Source of the DNA: Rhodococcus wratislaviensis
GTDB lineage: Bacteria > Actinomycetota > Actinomycetes > Mycobacteriales > Mycobacteriaceae
Reading direction: 5' to 3'
Length of the DNA stretch: 64,000 bases
Assembly (NCBI RefSeq): GCF_900455735.1
Contig: NZ_UAUI01000001.1
Coordinates: 1,325,302-1,389,301, forward strand
Shown: positions 35,582-44,693 of the stretch, piece by piece
How the letters are laid out: each line of letters starts with the position of its first letter
How positions within the stretch are numbered: the first letter of the stretch is position 1
The notes under the pieces: generated by a model
Databases searched by the model: none
What the model saw: the letters and a program-made list of their open reading frames with translations, nothing else
What the model was told of the DNA's origin: nothing
Program-made: the position numbers and the translations under genes

Positions 35582-35668
35582 ATGTGATCGGCCGGGACCG
35601 CGGGCCGCCGACCAGGCCCGTTCCTTGCCTTCGCTAACCATTGGCGCGGATGGGTACTATCCGACGTC

Positions 35669-38600
35669 GTGACTGACAGCAGGCTGGAATCGGCGAATGT
35701 GTCCAGAGACGACTCGGACGAGTCGCCGATCGGGACCCCGCCCCAGTCCTCGCCCCTCGGTCAGTCGGTCCGCTCCGCCCGCCTTCTCGCGATCATCGCC
35801 TCCGTCTTCGGAGTGCTGCTCACGCTGTCGCTCCCGTTCCTTCCGGTCGAGCAGGACAGCGCGACCCTCACCTGGCCGCAGAACGGCAGCACCGGAAGCG
35901 TCGAGGCGCCGCTCGTCTCCTACGCGCCGCTGAGCCTCGACGTGCAGATCCCCTGTTCGGCGGTCGGTGCACTCGCCGACCGCGGCGGGGTCCTGACGTC
36001 CACCGCGCCCGCGGGCGCCGCCGACGCCGGGAAGTACGGACTGGTCGCCAGAGTGAATCGTGCGACCCCGGACGGTCCCGCCGGCGTCGAGGTGCAGTTG
36101 CGGAACAAGGTGCTGCTGTCGTCGCCGCTGGACCAGCTGCCCGCCGACTGCGCGCTCGTGGTGTCGTCGGATTCCACACGGACCACCGCCGGTTTCGTCG
36201 GGGTGGGCGAGGACGCGCCGACCGTCGTCGACGGCGACCTCCGACCGCAGATGGTGGGCATCTTCAGCGACCTCGACGGTGCGGTGCCCGACGGCTTGCG
36301 GGTGACGGCCCAGATCGACAGCCGCTTCTCGTCGACGCCGTCGACGATCAAGTTCGTGGCCATGGTGGTGGGTGCGCTCGCGACGATTCTGGCGCTGGTG
36401 GCGCTGCACCGTCTCGACAACGTGGACGGGCGCCGGGCACGACGATTCCTGCCCACCCGCTGGTGGTCGTTCGGGGCGGTCGACGCCGTCGTCCTCGGCA
36501 CGCTGGTGCTGTGGCATTTCATCGGCGCCTCCACCTCCGACGACGGCTATCAGTTCAACATGGCCCGCACCTCCGAGGCCGCGGGCTATATGGCCAACTA
36601 CTTCCGCTGGTACGGCGTCCCGGAGGCGCCGTTCGGTTCTCCGTACTACGACGTCCTCGCGGTGCTGGCGAACATCACCCCGGCGAGCCCGTTCGTGCGT
36701 CTGCCCGCGCTGCTCGCCGGCATCGTCGCGTGGCTGGTGATCAGCCGTGAAGTCGCACCGCGACTCGGCGCCGCGGTCCGGGGCAACCGGCTCGCGCTGT
36801 GGACCGGCGGCCTGGTGTTTCTCGCGTTCTGGCTCCCGTACAACAACGGTCTGCGGCCCGAGCCGATCGTCGCGGTGGGCGTGCTGCTCACGTGGTGCTC
36901 GGTGGAACGTGCCGTCGCGACGCGGCGACTGCTGCCCGCCGCGGTGGCGATCCTGGTCGGTGCGGCGACGCTGACCGCGGGCCCGTCCGGGTTGATCTGC
37001 TTCGGAGCCCTGGTCGCGGGCGCCCGGCCGATCCTGCAGATCGTGATCGCCCGGGCCAAGACCGTGGGATACGTCGCATTACTCGCGCCGCTCGTCGCGT
37101 CGGGGACCGTGATCCTGGTGGCAGTGTTCGCCGATCAGACCCTCGCCGCCGTCATGGAGATGCAGCACGTTCATGCGATCGGCCCCAACGTTCCCTGGTT
37201 CGACGAGTACCTCCGCTACCAGTACCTGCTGAACATCTCCGTCGACGGTTCCCTCTCCCGCCGGTTCGGCGTGTTCGCGATGGTGCTGAGCATCGCCGTG
37301 ACGGTCCTCGTGATGTTGCGCAAGGGCGGCCGGATTCCCGGGACCGCGGCCGGCCCGTCGCGACGGCTCATCGGTATCACGCTCGCCGCGATGGGGCTGA
37401 TGATGTTCACGCCCACCAAGTGGACGCACCACTTCGGCATCTACGCGGGACTCGCGGGGTCGCTCGCCGTCCTGGCGTCCGTGGCGGTGAGCACCGCCGT
37501 GGTGCGCTCGCCGCGCAACCGCGCCCTGTTCGCGGCCGCCGTGCTGTTCCTGCTCGCGATGTGTTTCACCAGCACCAACGGGTGGTGGTACGTGTCCAGC
37601 TACAGCGTCCCGTGGTGGGACAAGCCGGTGTCGATCGCCGGCCTGGGCGCCGGCACGATCCTGCTCGGCGCCACGCTGGTGATGCTGCTGATCGCGGCGT
37701 GGTGCTACTTCCGCGAGCCCTACACCCGGGCCGACTCCGTGCGGCGACGCCGGTTGTGGGCGATCCCGCCGTTGACGGTGGCGGCCGCCGCGATGGTGCT
37801 GTTCGAGGTGCTGTCGATGGCGAAGGGCGCGGTCGCGCAATACCCCGCCTTCTCCCTCGCCCGTTCCAACGTCGACGCCGTCACCGGCGCACCGTGCGGT
37901 CTCGCCAACGACGTCCTGCTCGAAACCGATCCGAACGCGTCGCTGCTGCAACCACTGTCCGGTGACGCCGCCACCGCCCTCGCGGGCACCGGCACCGTGG
38001 GCTTCACACCGAACGGCGTCGCCGGCGACCTCAGTGCCGACGAGGAATCGTCGGATGCGGGCGTCGCCAACTCCGTCAAGACCGACAACACCGACCAGAC
38101 GGCGTCGAGCAACGCCGCGGGCACCGGCGGCGGCGCAGGCGCGGTGGGTGTCAACGGCAGCGCCGTGGCCCTGCCGTTCGGCCTCGACCCCGACCGCACG
38201 CCCGTCCTCGGCAGCGACGGCAGCGACGGCGACGCGTCACTGACCACCGGCTGGTACCGGTTGCCGAACCCCGACACGGACGCCGGGGCGGGCGACATCG
38301 TCTCCATCGCCGCGGCGGGCCGCATCCACTCCGTCGACGCGGACGGCGTCGTCACCTACGGCCAGAACCTCGAGGTGGAGTACGGCACCACGCAACCGGA
38401 CGGCACGGTCGGGGTGTCGGGACGCGTGACGCCGATCGACATCGGCCCGGCACCGTCGTGGCGCAATCTGCGCGTTCCGCTGGACTCCCTGCCGGACGAT
38501 ACGGATGTCATCCGTCTGGTGGCGTCGGATTCGGACAGCGACCCGCAGCAGTGGCTGGCGGTGACGCCGCCGCGTGTTCCGCGGACGCAGACACTGAACG

Positions 38601-38971
38601 ATGTGATCGGATCCGATGCGCCCGTCATGATCGACTGGGCTGTGGGACTTGCCTTTCCGTGCCAGCGACCGTTCGACCACCGCGCGGGTGTCGCCGAGGC
38701 GCCCGAATACCGGATCCTCCCCGACCGTCCCGGCGCGATCATGACCAGCCTGTGGCAGGACCGGTACGGCGGAGGCCCGCTGGGCTGGATCGAGATGACC
38801 CGGGCCAGCCGCACCATACCGTCGTATCTGCGCGACGACTGGGACCGCGACTGGGGCGGAGTGGAGCAGTACTCGCCGCTCGACCCCGGCGCGAAGACCG
38901 CGGAGATCGACACCACCCGGATTCAGCGTTCGGGCTTGTGGAACCCGGCGCCGATCATTACGGCCTACTGA
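35669..38971 (+). CDS. Emb-family arabinosyltransferase
   Basis: A 1100-residue membrane glycosyltransferase of the EmbA/B/C family, which adds arabinose from decaprenyl-phosphoarabinose to arabinogalactan or lipoarabinomannan outside the membrane. After TM1 (about 37-58) comes an extracellular domain (60-225), then a multi-helix GT-C region with the catalytic Asp pair in ASTSDDGYQF (D291, D292), and a C-terminal extracellular carbohydrate-binding domain (about 760-1100) with WGGVEQYSPLDPGA. The start is GTG at 35669. Other emb genes are absent nearby, so this is a lone copy or paralogue; which of A, B or C it resembles cannot be settled by eye. A strong terminator follows. Confidence 0.92.
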   Translation: MTDSRLESANVSRDDSDESPIGTPPQSSPLGQSVRSARLLAIIASVFGVLLTLSLPFLPVEQDSATLTWPQNGSTGSVEAPLVSYAPLSLDVQIPCSAVGALADRGGVLTSTAPAGAADAGKYGLVARVNRATPDGPAGVEVQLRNKVLLSSPLDQLPADCALVVSSDSTRTTAGFVGVGEDAPTVVDGDLRPQMVGIFSDLDGAVPDGLRVTAQIDSRFSSTPSTIKFVAMVVGALATILALVALHRLDNVDGRRARRFLPTRWWSFGAVDAVVLGTLVLWHFIGASTSDDGYQFNMARTSEAAGYMANYFRWYGVPEAPFGSPYYDVLAVLANITPASPFVRLPALLAGIVAWLVISREVAPRLGAAVRGNRLALWTGGLVFLAFWLPYNNGLRPEPIVAVGVLLTWCSVERAVATRRLLPAAVAILVGAATLTAGPSGLICFGALVAGARPILQIVIARAKTVGYVALLAPLVASGTVILVAVFADQTLAAVMEMQHVHAIGPNVPWFDEYLRYQYLLNISVDGSLSRRFGVFAMVLSIAVTVLVMLRKGGRIPGTAAGPSRRLIGITLAAMGLMMFTPTKWTHHFGIYAGLAGSLAVLASVAVSTAVVRSPRNRALFAAAVLFLLAMCFTSTNGWWYVSSYSVPWWDKPVSIAGLGAGTILLGATLVMLLIAAWCYFREPYTRADSVRRRRLWAIPPLTVAAAAMVLFEVLSMAKGAVAQYPAFSLARSNVDAVTGAPCGLANDVLLETDPNASLLQPLSGDAATALAGTGTVGFTPNGVAGDLSADEESSDAGVANSVKTDNTDQTASSNAAGTGGGAGAVGVNGSAVALPFGLDPDRTPVLGSDGSDGDASLTTGWYRLPNPDTDAGAGDIVSIAAAGRIHSVDADGVVTYGQNLEVEYGTTQPDGTVGVSGRVTPIDIGPAPSWRNLRVPLDSLPDDTDVIRLVASDSDSDPQQWLAVTPPRVPRTQTLNDVIGSDAPVMIDWAVGLAFPCQRPFDHRAGVAEAPEYRILPDRPGAIMTSLWQDRYGGGPLGWIEMTRASRTIPSYLRDDWDRDWGGVEQYSPLDPGAKTAEIDTTRIQRSGLWNPAPIITAY

Positions 38972-38974
38972 GCG

Positions 38975-39008
38975 TCGGTGACGCGCCCGCCGCCGGGCGC
39001 GTCACCGA
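38975..39008. terminator. Bidirectional terminator between emb and terB-like gene
   Basis: TCGGTGACGCGCCC and its exact complement GGGCGCGTCACCGA form a 14-bp perfect stem with a 6-nt loop, 3 bp after the emb stop and 5 bp from the stop of the converging TerB-like gene. No T tract, as is common in actinobacteria. Confidence 0.8.
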
Positions 39009-39013
39009 TCACG

Positions 39014-39469
39014 TCAGAGTTCGAATTCCGCCGGGGCGATGCCGACGGCGAAACACGCGTCGCGCACCACGTTTCGCTCGTGCTGGTCGAAGTTTCCGTC
39101 GGCGCCACCGATGACGATGCCGATCTGGATGACGGCACGTGCCTGATCCTGCTTGGACTTCAGCTTCGCGACGGTGGCGGTGGCCTCGATCTTGCCGAAC
39201 TCGAAATCCGACTGCAGCTTGCTGCAGTACCAGTCGAATTTCTGACTCAGCTCGTCCGACGGGAACACACTCAGCGCCTCGTTGCTGGTGATCAGCGCCG
39301 CGGTCTTCTGCCGCTCGGACGGGTCGATGGTCCCGTCCGCCGCGGCGATGAGGGCGCACATGGCCATGCTGGCGTTGGCGAACTCCTTGTTCTGGAACTG
39401 TGCCGTCTTGGTCTTGAGCTGGCCGTTCATCTCGAACGCCTTTGCCTTCAGCTGATCCCAGAAAGCCAT
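39014..39469 (-). CDS. TerB-family tellurite-resistance-like protein
   Basis: A 151-residue helical protein with the TerB domain: ALIAAADGTIDPSERQ and GIVIGGADGNFDQHERNVV are paired DG(x)ID/DGxFD acidic loops like those that bind metal in TerB proteins. ATG 39469 has a near-ideal GAAGGAG 5 nt upstream. No other ter genes are adjacent, so a stand-alone stress or membrane role is more likely than tellurite resistance. Confidence 0.82.
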   Translation of the reverse strand: MAFWDQLKAKAFEMNGQLKTKTAQFQNKEFANASMAMCALIAAADGTIDPSERQKTAALITSNEALSVFPSDELSQKFDWYCSKLQSDFEFGKIEATATVAKLKSKQDQARAVIQIGIVIGGADGNFDQHERNVVRDACFAVGIAPAEFEL

Positions 39470-39581
39470 TGGACTCCTTCGTCGTGTGCCCACGCACGGT
39501 GCGTGTGGTGTCCAATTTGCCAGGTTTCACCCGAGGGCGTCGCCGCGGTCGGTCTACCAGCACAGTCGCAGAAATCCGCCG

Positions 39582-40325
39582 CTACGGCCGCAACGACTGC
39601 AGGTCTCCCGTCGGCACGTGAATCCAGCCTTCCCGTTCGGCGACGGCGCGGTCGTCGCCCTCGGGTAGTGCCGTGCAGCCGACGGCCGCGGCCCGCGCGA
39701 TGACGGCGGCCAGCACGGCGTCGAGGGCGTCGTCCGACTCGCGGCAGATCGTCTGAAATGCACCGAGATCCAACCAGTCCGCGGCCGCCAGGAGCGCGTC
39801 GACCAACTCCCCCAGCGTCACCCGGTTCTGGGCGCTCTTGTATCCGCGCGACACCAGGCCCCAGGTGCGCAGCGCGGCCGCCGGATACGCCTCCACCACG
39901 CGGCCGTCGACGCGGCCGACGTCGACGCCGAGCCGGCCCAGGTCGGCGAGGATTCCGGCGCAGCGCAACGCGACGTGCGCGATGAGATCCGCCGACACAC
40001 TGAGCGGGGATATCCCCGTCGCCGCCTGCACCACGAGGTCGGTGCGCCGCTTGGTCAGCGGACGACGCCCCTCTCGGTTCGCGAGACCGCTGGTCGCGGA
40101 CAGTCGGCCGGCGTGGTGCTCGGACACCATGCGGACGAACGCGTCGGGCCAGCCGAACGGTGCATCGATACCGGCCCTGTCGCACGCCAGCACGGCCTCG
40201 GTGACGGCGTCGTTCCCGGCTCCCAGCCGGACGGACTCGACGCGGGCCACACCGCCGGACCAGTCGACGATCGCCAGGGCCGTCTTCTTCGGTTCGGCCG
40301 CCAGGTCGACTCCCACGGTGCGCAT
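39582..40325 (-). CDS. DUF429 family protein (RNase H-like fold predicted)
   Basis: A 247-residue protein beginning TVGVDLAAEPKKTALAIVDW, with IDAPFGWPDAFV and a later EAYPAAALRTWG, the conserved acidic motifs of DUF429, a family predicted to have an RNase H-like nuclease fold. The C-terminal ESDDALDAVLAAVIARAA supplies another conserved Asp pair. ATG 40325. It is divergent from the NCS1 permease. Function unknown. Confidence 0.8.
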   Translation of the reverse strand: MRTVGVDLAAEPKKTALAIVDWSGGVARVESVRLGAGNDAVTEAVLACDRAGIDAPFGWPDAFVRMVSEHHAGRLSATSGLANREGRRPLTKRRTDLVVQAATGISPLSVSADLIAHVALRCAGILADLGRLGVDVGRVDGRVVEAYPAAALRTWGLVSRGYKSAQNRVTLGELVDALLAAADWLDLGAFQTICRESDDALDAVLAAVIARAAAVGCTALPEGDDRAVAEREGWIHVPTGDLQSLRP

Positions 40326-40364
40326 CGACCCAGGCTAGCCCGACCTGCTGAATCAGAAGAAGTG

Positions 40365-40398
40365 ATGCAACGCATCAGTTAGTTGTTCTGTACAGATT
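40365..40398 (-). promoter_or_regulatory. Shared 34-bp promoter element, copy 1 (NCS1 permease)
   Basis: Read on the minus strand: AATCTGTACAGAACA, 14 bases, then TGCAT. The same two blocks with the same spacing occur at 46838 and 52438. TCTGTACAGAACA has the T-N11-A form of LysR sites. It ends 74 bp before the permease ATG, in the same relative orientation as the other copies have to their genes. TGATGC-aac-GCATCA (40363-40377) overlaps it. Confidence 0.7.
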
Positions 40399-40471
40399 CA
40401 CTGCCTCCGACCATTGTGGTCTGCACTACTCGACCTAGAAGTGGCGCACTTGCGCGCCGTTCGGAGGATTG

Positions 40472-41884
40472 ATGCCCGACACCCACGTCGCCCCGATGCT
40501 GGAGAAGCACACGATCGGGTTCGTCCCGGAATCCGATCGCCACGGCAAGGTTCGCGATCTGTTCACGCTGTGGTTCGGCGGCAACCTCGCCCCGCTACCG
40601 ATCGTGACCGGTGCCCTCGGCCCCAGCCTGTTCGGACTCTCGCTGTGGTGGAGCCTCGTCGCGTTCGTCGTCGGACATCTCGCCGGCGGAGCCCTGATGG
40701 CGTTGCATTCGGCGCAGGGACCCCAGATGGGGATCCCCCAGATGATCCAGAGCCGCGGACAGTTCGGCACGTTCGGGGCGCTCATCATCGTGGTGATCGC
40801 CGCCGTCATGTATCTCGGGTTCTTCTCGTCGAACATCGTCCTGGCCGGCCAGTCGATGCACGGGATCGTGAACGGCATACCCGTGGACGTGGGGATCGTG
40901 GTCGGTGCCCTCGGCTCCGCCGTCATCTGCATCATCGGCTACCGGTTGATCCACATCCTCAACCGGATCGGAACCTGGGTTCTCGGAATCGGAATCCTCG
41001 TGGGCTTCTTCGCCATCCTCACCGGCGACCTGCCGTCGGACTTCCTCACCCGGGGCAACTTCAACTTCGCCGGCTGGCTGGCCACCGTGTCACTCGGCGC
41101 ACTCTGGCAGATCGCGTTCGCGCCCTACGTCTCCGACTACTCGCGGTACCTCCCCAAGGACGTGGGTGTGCCGTCGACGTTCTGGGCGACCTACCTCGGC
41201 TGCACCCTCGGCTCGTTCCTCGCCTTCGCGTTCGGCGCGGTCGTCACGCTCGCCGCACCGGTCGGCATGGGCACCATGGACGGCGTCAAGGCGACGACGG
41301 GAAGCCTCGGCAGCATCATGCTGGTGCTGTTCCTGCTCAGCGTCATCAGCCACAATGCGCTGAACCTCTACGGCGCCGTCCTCGCGATCATCACGTCGGT
41401 CCAGACCTTCCGTGCCCGCTGGATTCCGACCGCCCGCGCCCGGGTGATCCTCTCGACGATCATCCTCGTCGCGGCGTCCGTCGTCGCCATCGCGCTGTCG
41501 GCCGACTTCGTCTCGCACTTCGTCGATCTGGTGGTCGTGCTGCTCGTGGTCCTGGTGCCGTGGACGGCGATCAACCTGATCGACTTCTACATCATCCACA
41601 AGGGCGTGTACGACCTCGACTCGATCTTCCGCTTCGACGGCGGCATCTACGGCCGCTTCAACTGGACGGCCATCACCGCCTACCTGCTCGGCATCGTCGT
41701 CCAGATTCCGTTCATGGCCACGTCGCTCTACACGGGCCCGGCGTCCGCGTTCCTCGGCGGCGCCGACCTGTCCTGGGTGGCCGGACTGGTGGTGACCGGA
41801 CCCATCTACCTGCTCCTGGCGCGGCGCGGCCCGACCGGGGCGAAGACCACCTCCGGTGCCACACCCTTGCCCGCCCGGCTGTAG
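40472..41884 (+). CDS. NCS1-family cytosine/purine/hydantoin-type permease
   Basis: A 470-residue membrane transporter with about 12 helices. NCS1 features: TLWFGGNLAPLPIVTGALG in TM1, GPQMGIPQMIQSRGQFG, FAPYVSDYSRYLP and WTAINLIDFYIIHKG. Members import cytosine, allantoin, hydantoins and similar N-heterocycles by cation symport. ATG 40472 has GGAGG 5 nt upstream (a TTG lies just before). The upstream 34-bp element ties it to the HpaB-type operon and the amine dehydrogenase region, so it may import an imidazole or related ring compound. A strong terminator follows. Confidence 0.9.
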   Translation: MPDTHVAPMLEKHTIGFVPESDRHGKVRDLFTLWFGGNLAPLPIVTGALGPSLFGLSLWWSLVAFVVGHLAGGALMALHSAQGPQMGIPQMIQSRGQFGTFGALIIVVIAAVMYLGFFSSNIVLAGQSMHGIVNGIPVDVGIVVGALGSAVICIIGYRLIHILNRIGTWVLGIGILVGFFAILTGDLPSDFLTRGNFNFAGWLATVSLGALWQIAFAPYVSDYSRYLPKDVGVPSTFWATYLGCTLGSFLAFAFGAVVTLAAPVGMGTMDGVKATTGSLGSIMLVLFLLSVISHNALNLYGAVLAIITSVQTFRARWIPTARARVILSTIILVAASVVAIALSADFVSHFVDLVVVLLVVLVPWTAINLIDFYIIHKGVYDLDSIFRFDGGIYGRFNWTAITAYLLGIVVQIPFMATSLYTGPASAFLGGADLSWVAGLVVTGPIYLLLARRGPTGAKTTSGATPLPARL

Positions 41885-41896
41885 TACCCGAACATC

Positions 41897-41931
41897 GCAC
41901 CGCCCGAGCCTGTTACAGGTTCGGGCGGTGC
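41897..41931. terminator. Terminator after the NCS1 permease gene
   Basis: A 16-bp stem (GCACCGCCCGA, one G-T wobble, CCTG) with a TTA loop, 12 bp after the permease stop. One of the strongest hairpins in the window. The remaining gap to the VOC gene (to 42056) shows nothing else. Confidence 0.85.
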
Positions 41932-42056
41932 GCTCGGTGCGTAATGCCCCACCCCTGTCCGCTCGGGCAGGGTTTCGCCGTTGCCACCACGCGGCGGGGC
42001 CTGCTCGCTAGGGTCGAAAGAAGAGACCGATTCACCGGAGAAGAGAGTTGTCGCAG

Positions 42057-42464
42057 ATGTCCAGTTTCCCGGGCCTCACCCACGTCGCGATCACCGTGTC
42101 GGACCTACCGGCCAGCACCGCCTGGTACACCGCATTGTTCGGATCAGCCCCCGTGCTCGACGAGGACGAGGAATCGGGAACCTTCCATCACACGGTGTTT
42201 GCGCTCGACGGCGGCATGCTCTTCGGCCTGCACACCCACCCCGACAGCGGCGCTCCCGCACGGTTCGACGAACGGCAGGTCGGACTCGACCACATCGCGT
42301 TCCAGTGTTCTCCCGACGCACTGCCCGGGTGGGTGGAGCGGCTCGATGCCCTCGGCATCGAGCACGGGGGCATCAAGAATGCGCACTACGGATCCGGCAT
42401 CTCGTTCCGCGACCCGGACAACATCGCGCTCGAATTCTTTGCTCCGCCCGTGAGTACTTCTTAA
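42057..42464 (+). CDS. VOC (glyoxalase/bleomycin-resistance) family protein
   Basis: A 135-residue vicinal-oxygen-chelate protein with two babab modules: LTHVAITVSDLPASTAWYTALFG, then VGLDHIAFQC and ISFRDPDNIALEFF. Metal-ligand type His (LTHVAIT), His (GLDHIAF) and Glu (ALEFF) are present. ATG 42057 is preferred over a TTG nine bases before. The last residues (VSTS) and TAA come from palindrome D. Reaction unknown; not obviously part of the shared-element regulon. Confidence 0.82.
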   Translation: MSSFPGLTHVAITVSDLPASTAWYTALFGSAPVLDEDEESGTFHHTVFALDGGMLFGLHTHPDSGAPARFDERQVGLDHIAFQCSPDALPGWVERLDALGIEHGGIKNAHYGSGISFRDPDNIALEFFAPPVSTS

Positions 42465-42492
42465 CGTCGGGCGGTTAACAAGTACTCACGGG
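42447..42492. repeat. Palindromic repeat copy D
   Basis: 19-bp arms (42447-42465 and 42474-42492) with one mismatch and an 8-nt loop; arm CCCGTGAGTACTTCTTAAC, right arm as in copy B, and right flank GGCGGAGCC shared with copies A and B. Both converging genes, VOC (+) and amidohydrolase (-), stop inside it. Confidence 0.88.
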
Positions 42493-43615
42493 TGGCGGAG
42501 CCGCAGGCGTCGAGCAGGGTGAGGGCGAGGGCCAGCGCGCCGTCGACGGCCGCCCGGTCTGCAGCGGGCGCGGCGCTGGCCGCGGCGAACTCGGCCTGAT
42601 GGTTGACGGCGGGCGCGGAGTCGATTCCGATGTAGGGGTGGATCGCGGGAATCACCTGCGAGACGTTGCCCATGTCGGTGGACGCCCGGTTCATCAGCGA
42701 GTCCGCGCCGGTGCGGAACACGCGGCCCAGCCCCTCGGCGTGCCGGACGTACGACGCGAGCAGCTCTTCGTCGGTGCGGAACTCCGAGTACGGTTCGCTT
42801 TCCGGGGCGATGGTCAGTTCACAGCCGGTTGCGACGGCGCCGGCCTCGAAGCAACGGGCCACCCGGGGCTCGATGCGGGCCAGTTCCTCCAGCGTCTCCG
42901 CGCGCACGTACCAGCGGCCTTCGGTGCGCTGGGGAATGGCGTTGGGCGCCTCTCCCCCACGGGTCATCATCCCGTGTACTCGCGTGCTCGACGGAAGCTG
43001 TTGCCGGAGCAGCCCGATGGCGACCTGCGCCACCGTGAACGCGTCGGCCGCGTTGACGCCCCGTTCCGGGTACGCGGCGGCGTGTGCCGCCTTGCCGTCG
43101 TACCGGATGTGGCTGTGAGACACCGCGTACGGTTCGGCCCGGGCGACGTCGACCGGGCCGGGGTGGGTCATGACGGCGGCGTGGACGCCCTCGAACGCTC
43201 CGCGTTTCAGCATGTCGATCTTGCCGCCCCCGCCTTCCTCGGCGGGGGTGCCGAGCACCGACAGCGTGATACCGAGTTCGTCGACGAGTGGGGCGAGGGC
43301 CAGCGCCGTCCCCACCGAGATGGCGGAGATGACGTTGTGCCCGCACGCGTGCCCGAGCCCGGGGAGCGCGTCGTATTCCGCGCAGACCGCGAGGTGCAGC
43401 GGTCCGGAGCCGACGTGCGCGCGGAATGCGGTGGGCAGTCCCACGTACTGCTGCTCCACCGTGAAACCGGCGTCCGACAGCACCCCGGCCACCCGGACGC
43501 ACGAGCGTTCCTCCTCCCACGCGACCTCGGGGTGGGCGTGAAGGTCGTGCGACAGAGCCAGGATCCGGCCTTCCGCCCTCCTGGCTCCGTCGCGAACCGC
43601 GGCGTCGGCGCTCAC
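42461..43615 (-). CDS. M20-family amidohydrolase
   Basis: A 384-residue zinc peptidase-like amidohydrolase (M20, AbgB/N-acyl-amino-acid type). Metal-site motifs: LHAHPEVAWEE, AEYDALPGLGHACGHN and the Glu pair in GTPAEEGGGGK, then MTHPGP; a dimerisation domain (about 180-290) separates the halves. GTG 43615 overlaps the DUF1028 stop (GTGA). It is the last gene of a five-gene coupled operon and could hydrolyse an N-acyl or N-formimino/formyl intermediate. Its C-terminus TREYLLTARR is encoded by palindrome D and resembles the tail of the unrelated monooxygenase at 29711. Confidence 0.88.
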   Translation of the reverse strand: MSADAAVRDGARRAEGRILALSHDLHAHPEVAWEEERSCVRVAGVLSDAGFTVEQQYVGLPTAFRAHVGSGPLHLAVCAEYDALPGLGHACGHNVISAISVGTALALAPLVDELGITLSVLGTPAEEGGGGKIDMLKRGAFEGVHAAVMTHPGPVDVARAEPYAVSHSHIRYDGKAAHAAAYPERGVNAADAFTVAQVAIGLLRQQLPSSTRVHGMMTRGGEAPNAIPQRTEGRWYVRAETLEELARIEPRVARCFEAGAVATGCELTIAPESEPYSEFRTDEELLASYVRHAEGLGRVFRTGADSLMNRASTDMGNVSQVIPAIHPYIGIDSAPAVNHQAEFAAASAAPAADRAAVDGALALALTLLDACGSATREYLLTARR

Positions 43616-44283
43616 AGGTCCCCCGGCACGCCGTAGGACGGGGCGGCCGTCGGGTCGACACCCCGCACCCGGTAGTCCCGTTTCTGCGGTTCCCACACCG
43701 TCCACAGCCGGCGCAGTTCGCCGACCGGGTCGTCGTGCCAGTCGACGCGCAGATCGGTGACGGGCCAGGGCACGTCCTCGACCACCTGGATTCCCGCCGA
43801 GTGCACGGGCCCCGCCTCGCCGCCGGCGGTGACGGCCGCGGTGAGTCCGTCGAGCAGTCTGCCCTCGAACGTCGGGGCCGTGCTGGACACGTAGCCGAAC
43901 AGCAGCGACCGGATGACGCCTTCGTCGCGGAGCATGTTGCCGGCGACGGCGGCGCCGCTGCCCTGCGCACTGCTGTGGACGCCCAGCGTCTGCGCGCCCG
44001 AGTGCACCGCGGTGCCGCCGTCCGCATCGACGACGACGACCTGGCGGTACTCCGGGAACTTCTCGTGCGCGAGTGCGGTTTTCAGTGCGGTCTCGGCATT
44101 CGCACCCGACGCGAGCGCGTCGAGTCCGATTGGGCCCAGCTGCGGATTGGTCACGTTCTGGGAGGCGACGACACCGACCCCGGACCGCACGTGCAGGCAG
44201 CGTGCGGCCACGGCGGGGCTGGAGGAGCAGACGACCATCCCGAACGCGCCCCCGGAATCACGGGCGACGAGTGAGAACGTCAT
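43612..44283 (-). CDS. DUF1028 family protein (Ntn-hydrolase-like)
   Basis: A 223-residue protein starting MTFSLVARDSGGAFGMVVCS, the typical DUF1028 beginning, with GVGVVASQNVTNPQLG and VHSGAQTLGVHSSAQGSGAAVAGNML. The family has an Ntn-hydrolase-like fold with Thr/Ser near the N-terminus and often accompanies RidA and amidohydrolase genes in N-compound catabolism. The C-terminal part (WEPQKRDYRVRGVDP) is also conserved in the family. ATG 44283 overlaps the RidA stop. Hydrolysis of an amide or imidazolone-type intermediate is inference. Confidence 0.82.
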   Translation of the reverse strand: MTFSLVARDSGGAFGMVVCSSSPAVAARCLHVRSGVGVVASQNVTNPQLGPIGLDALASGANAETALKTALAHEKFPEYRQVVVVDADGGTAVHSGAQTLGVHSSAQGSGAAVAGNMLRDEGVIRSLLFGYVSSTAPTFEGRLLDGLTAAVTAGGEAGPVHSAGIQVVEDVPWPVTDLRVDWHDDPVGELRRLWTVWEPQKRDYRVRGVDPTAAPSYGVPGDL

Positions 44284-44693
44284 GAGCTGATCACTGCCGT
44301 CGCGTCGATCTCGACGAGCCATTCGGGCCGGGCGAGGGCGTCGACGACGATGCCGGTGGACACCGGGTGCACACCCTTCAGCCAGCGTCCGACCACCCGG
44401 TAGACGGTCTCCCGGTATCGGACGTCCACCAGGTAGACGGTGACCTTGACGACGTCCTCGAGGCGACTGCCCGATTCCTTCAGCAGCATCGCGATGTTCG
44501 CCATCGCCTTCTCGGCCTGGGCCTCGACGTCGCCGATTCCCACCGACTCCCGGGTGTCGAGGTCCTGCCCGATCTGTCCGCGGAGATACACGACTCCGCC
44601 GGCGACGACGGCCTGCGCGAGGTCGTTGTCGAGGTTCTGTTCCGGGTACGTGTCGCGGGTGTTGAACGGGCGGATGCGGGTGTGGGTGGTCAT
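44280..44693 (-). CDS. RidA-family enamine/imine deaminase
   Basis: A 137-residue RidA/YjgF protein. Family features: VVAGGVVYLRGQIGQD, AEKAMANIAMLLKESGSRLEDVVKV and VDALARPEWLVEIDATAV with the conserved Arg and Glu of active members. RidA proteins hydrolyse reactive imines; RutC does this in pyrimidine ring degradation. Overlaps of 4 nt on both sides show tight coupling with the HpaB-type and DUF1028 genes. Confidence 0.9.
   Translation of the reverse strand: MTTHTRIRPFNTRDTYPEQNLDNDLAQAVVAGGVVYLRGQIGQDLDTRESVGIGDVEAQAEKAMANIAMLLKESGSRLEDVVKVTVYLVDVRYRETVYRVVGRWLKGVHPVSTGIVVDALARPEWLVEIDATAVISS

Noticed and set aside
39014..39469. Tellurite resistance operon
   Set aside because: Only one TerB-like gene is present; none of terA, terC, terD or terZ is adjacent.
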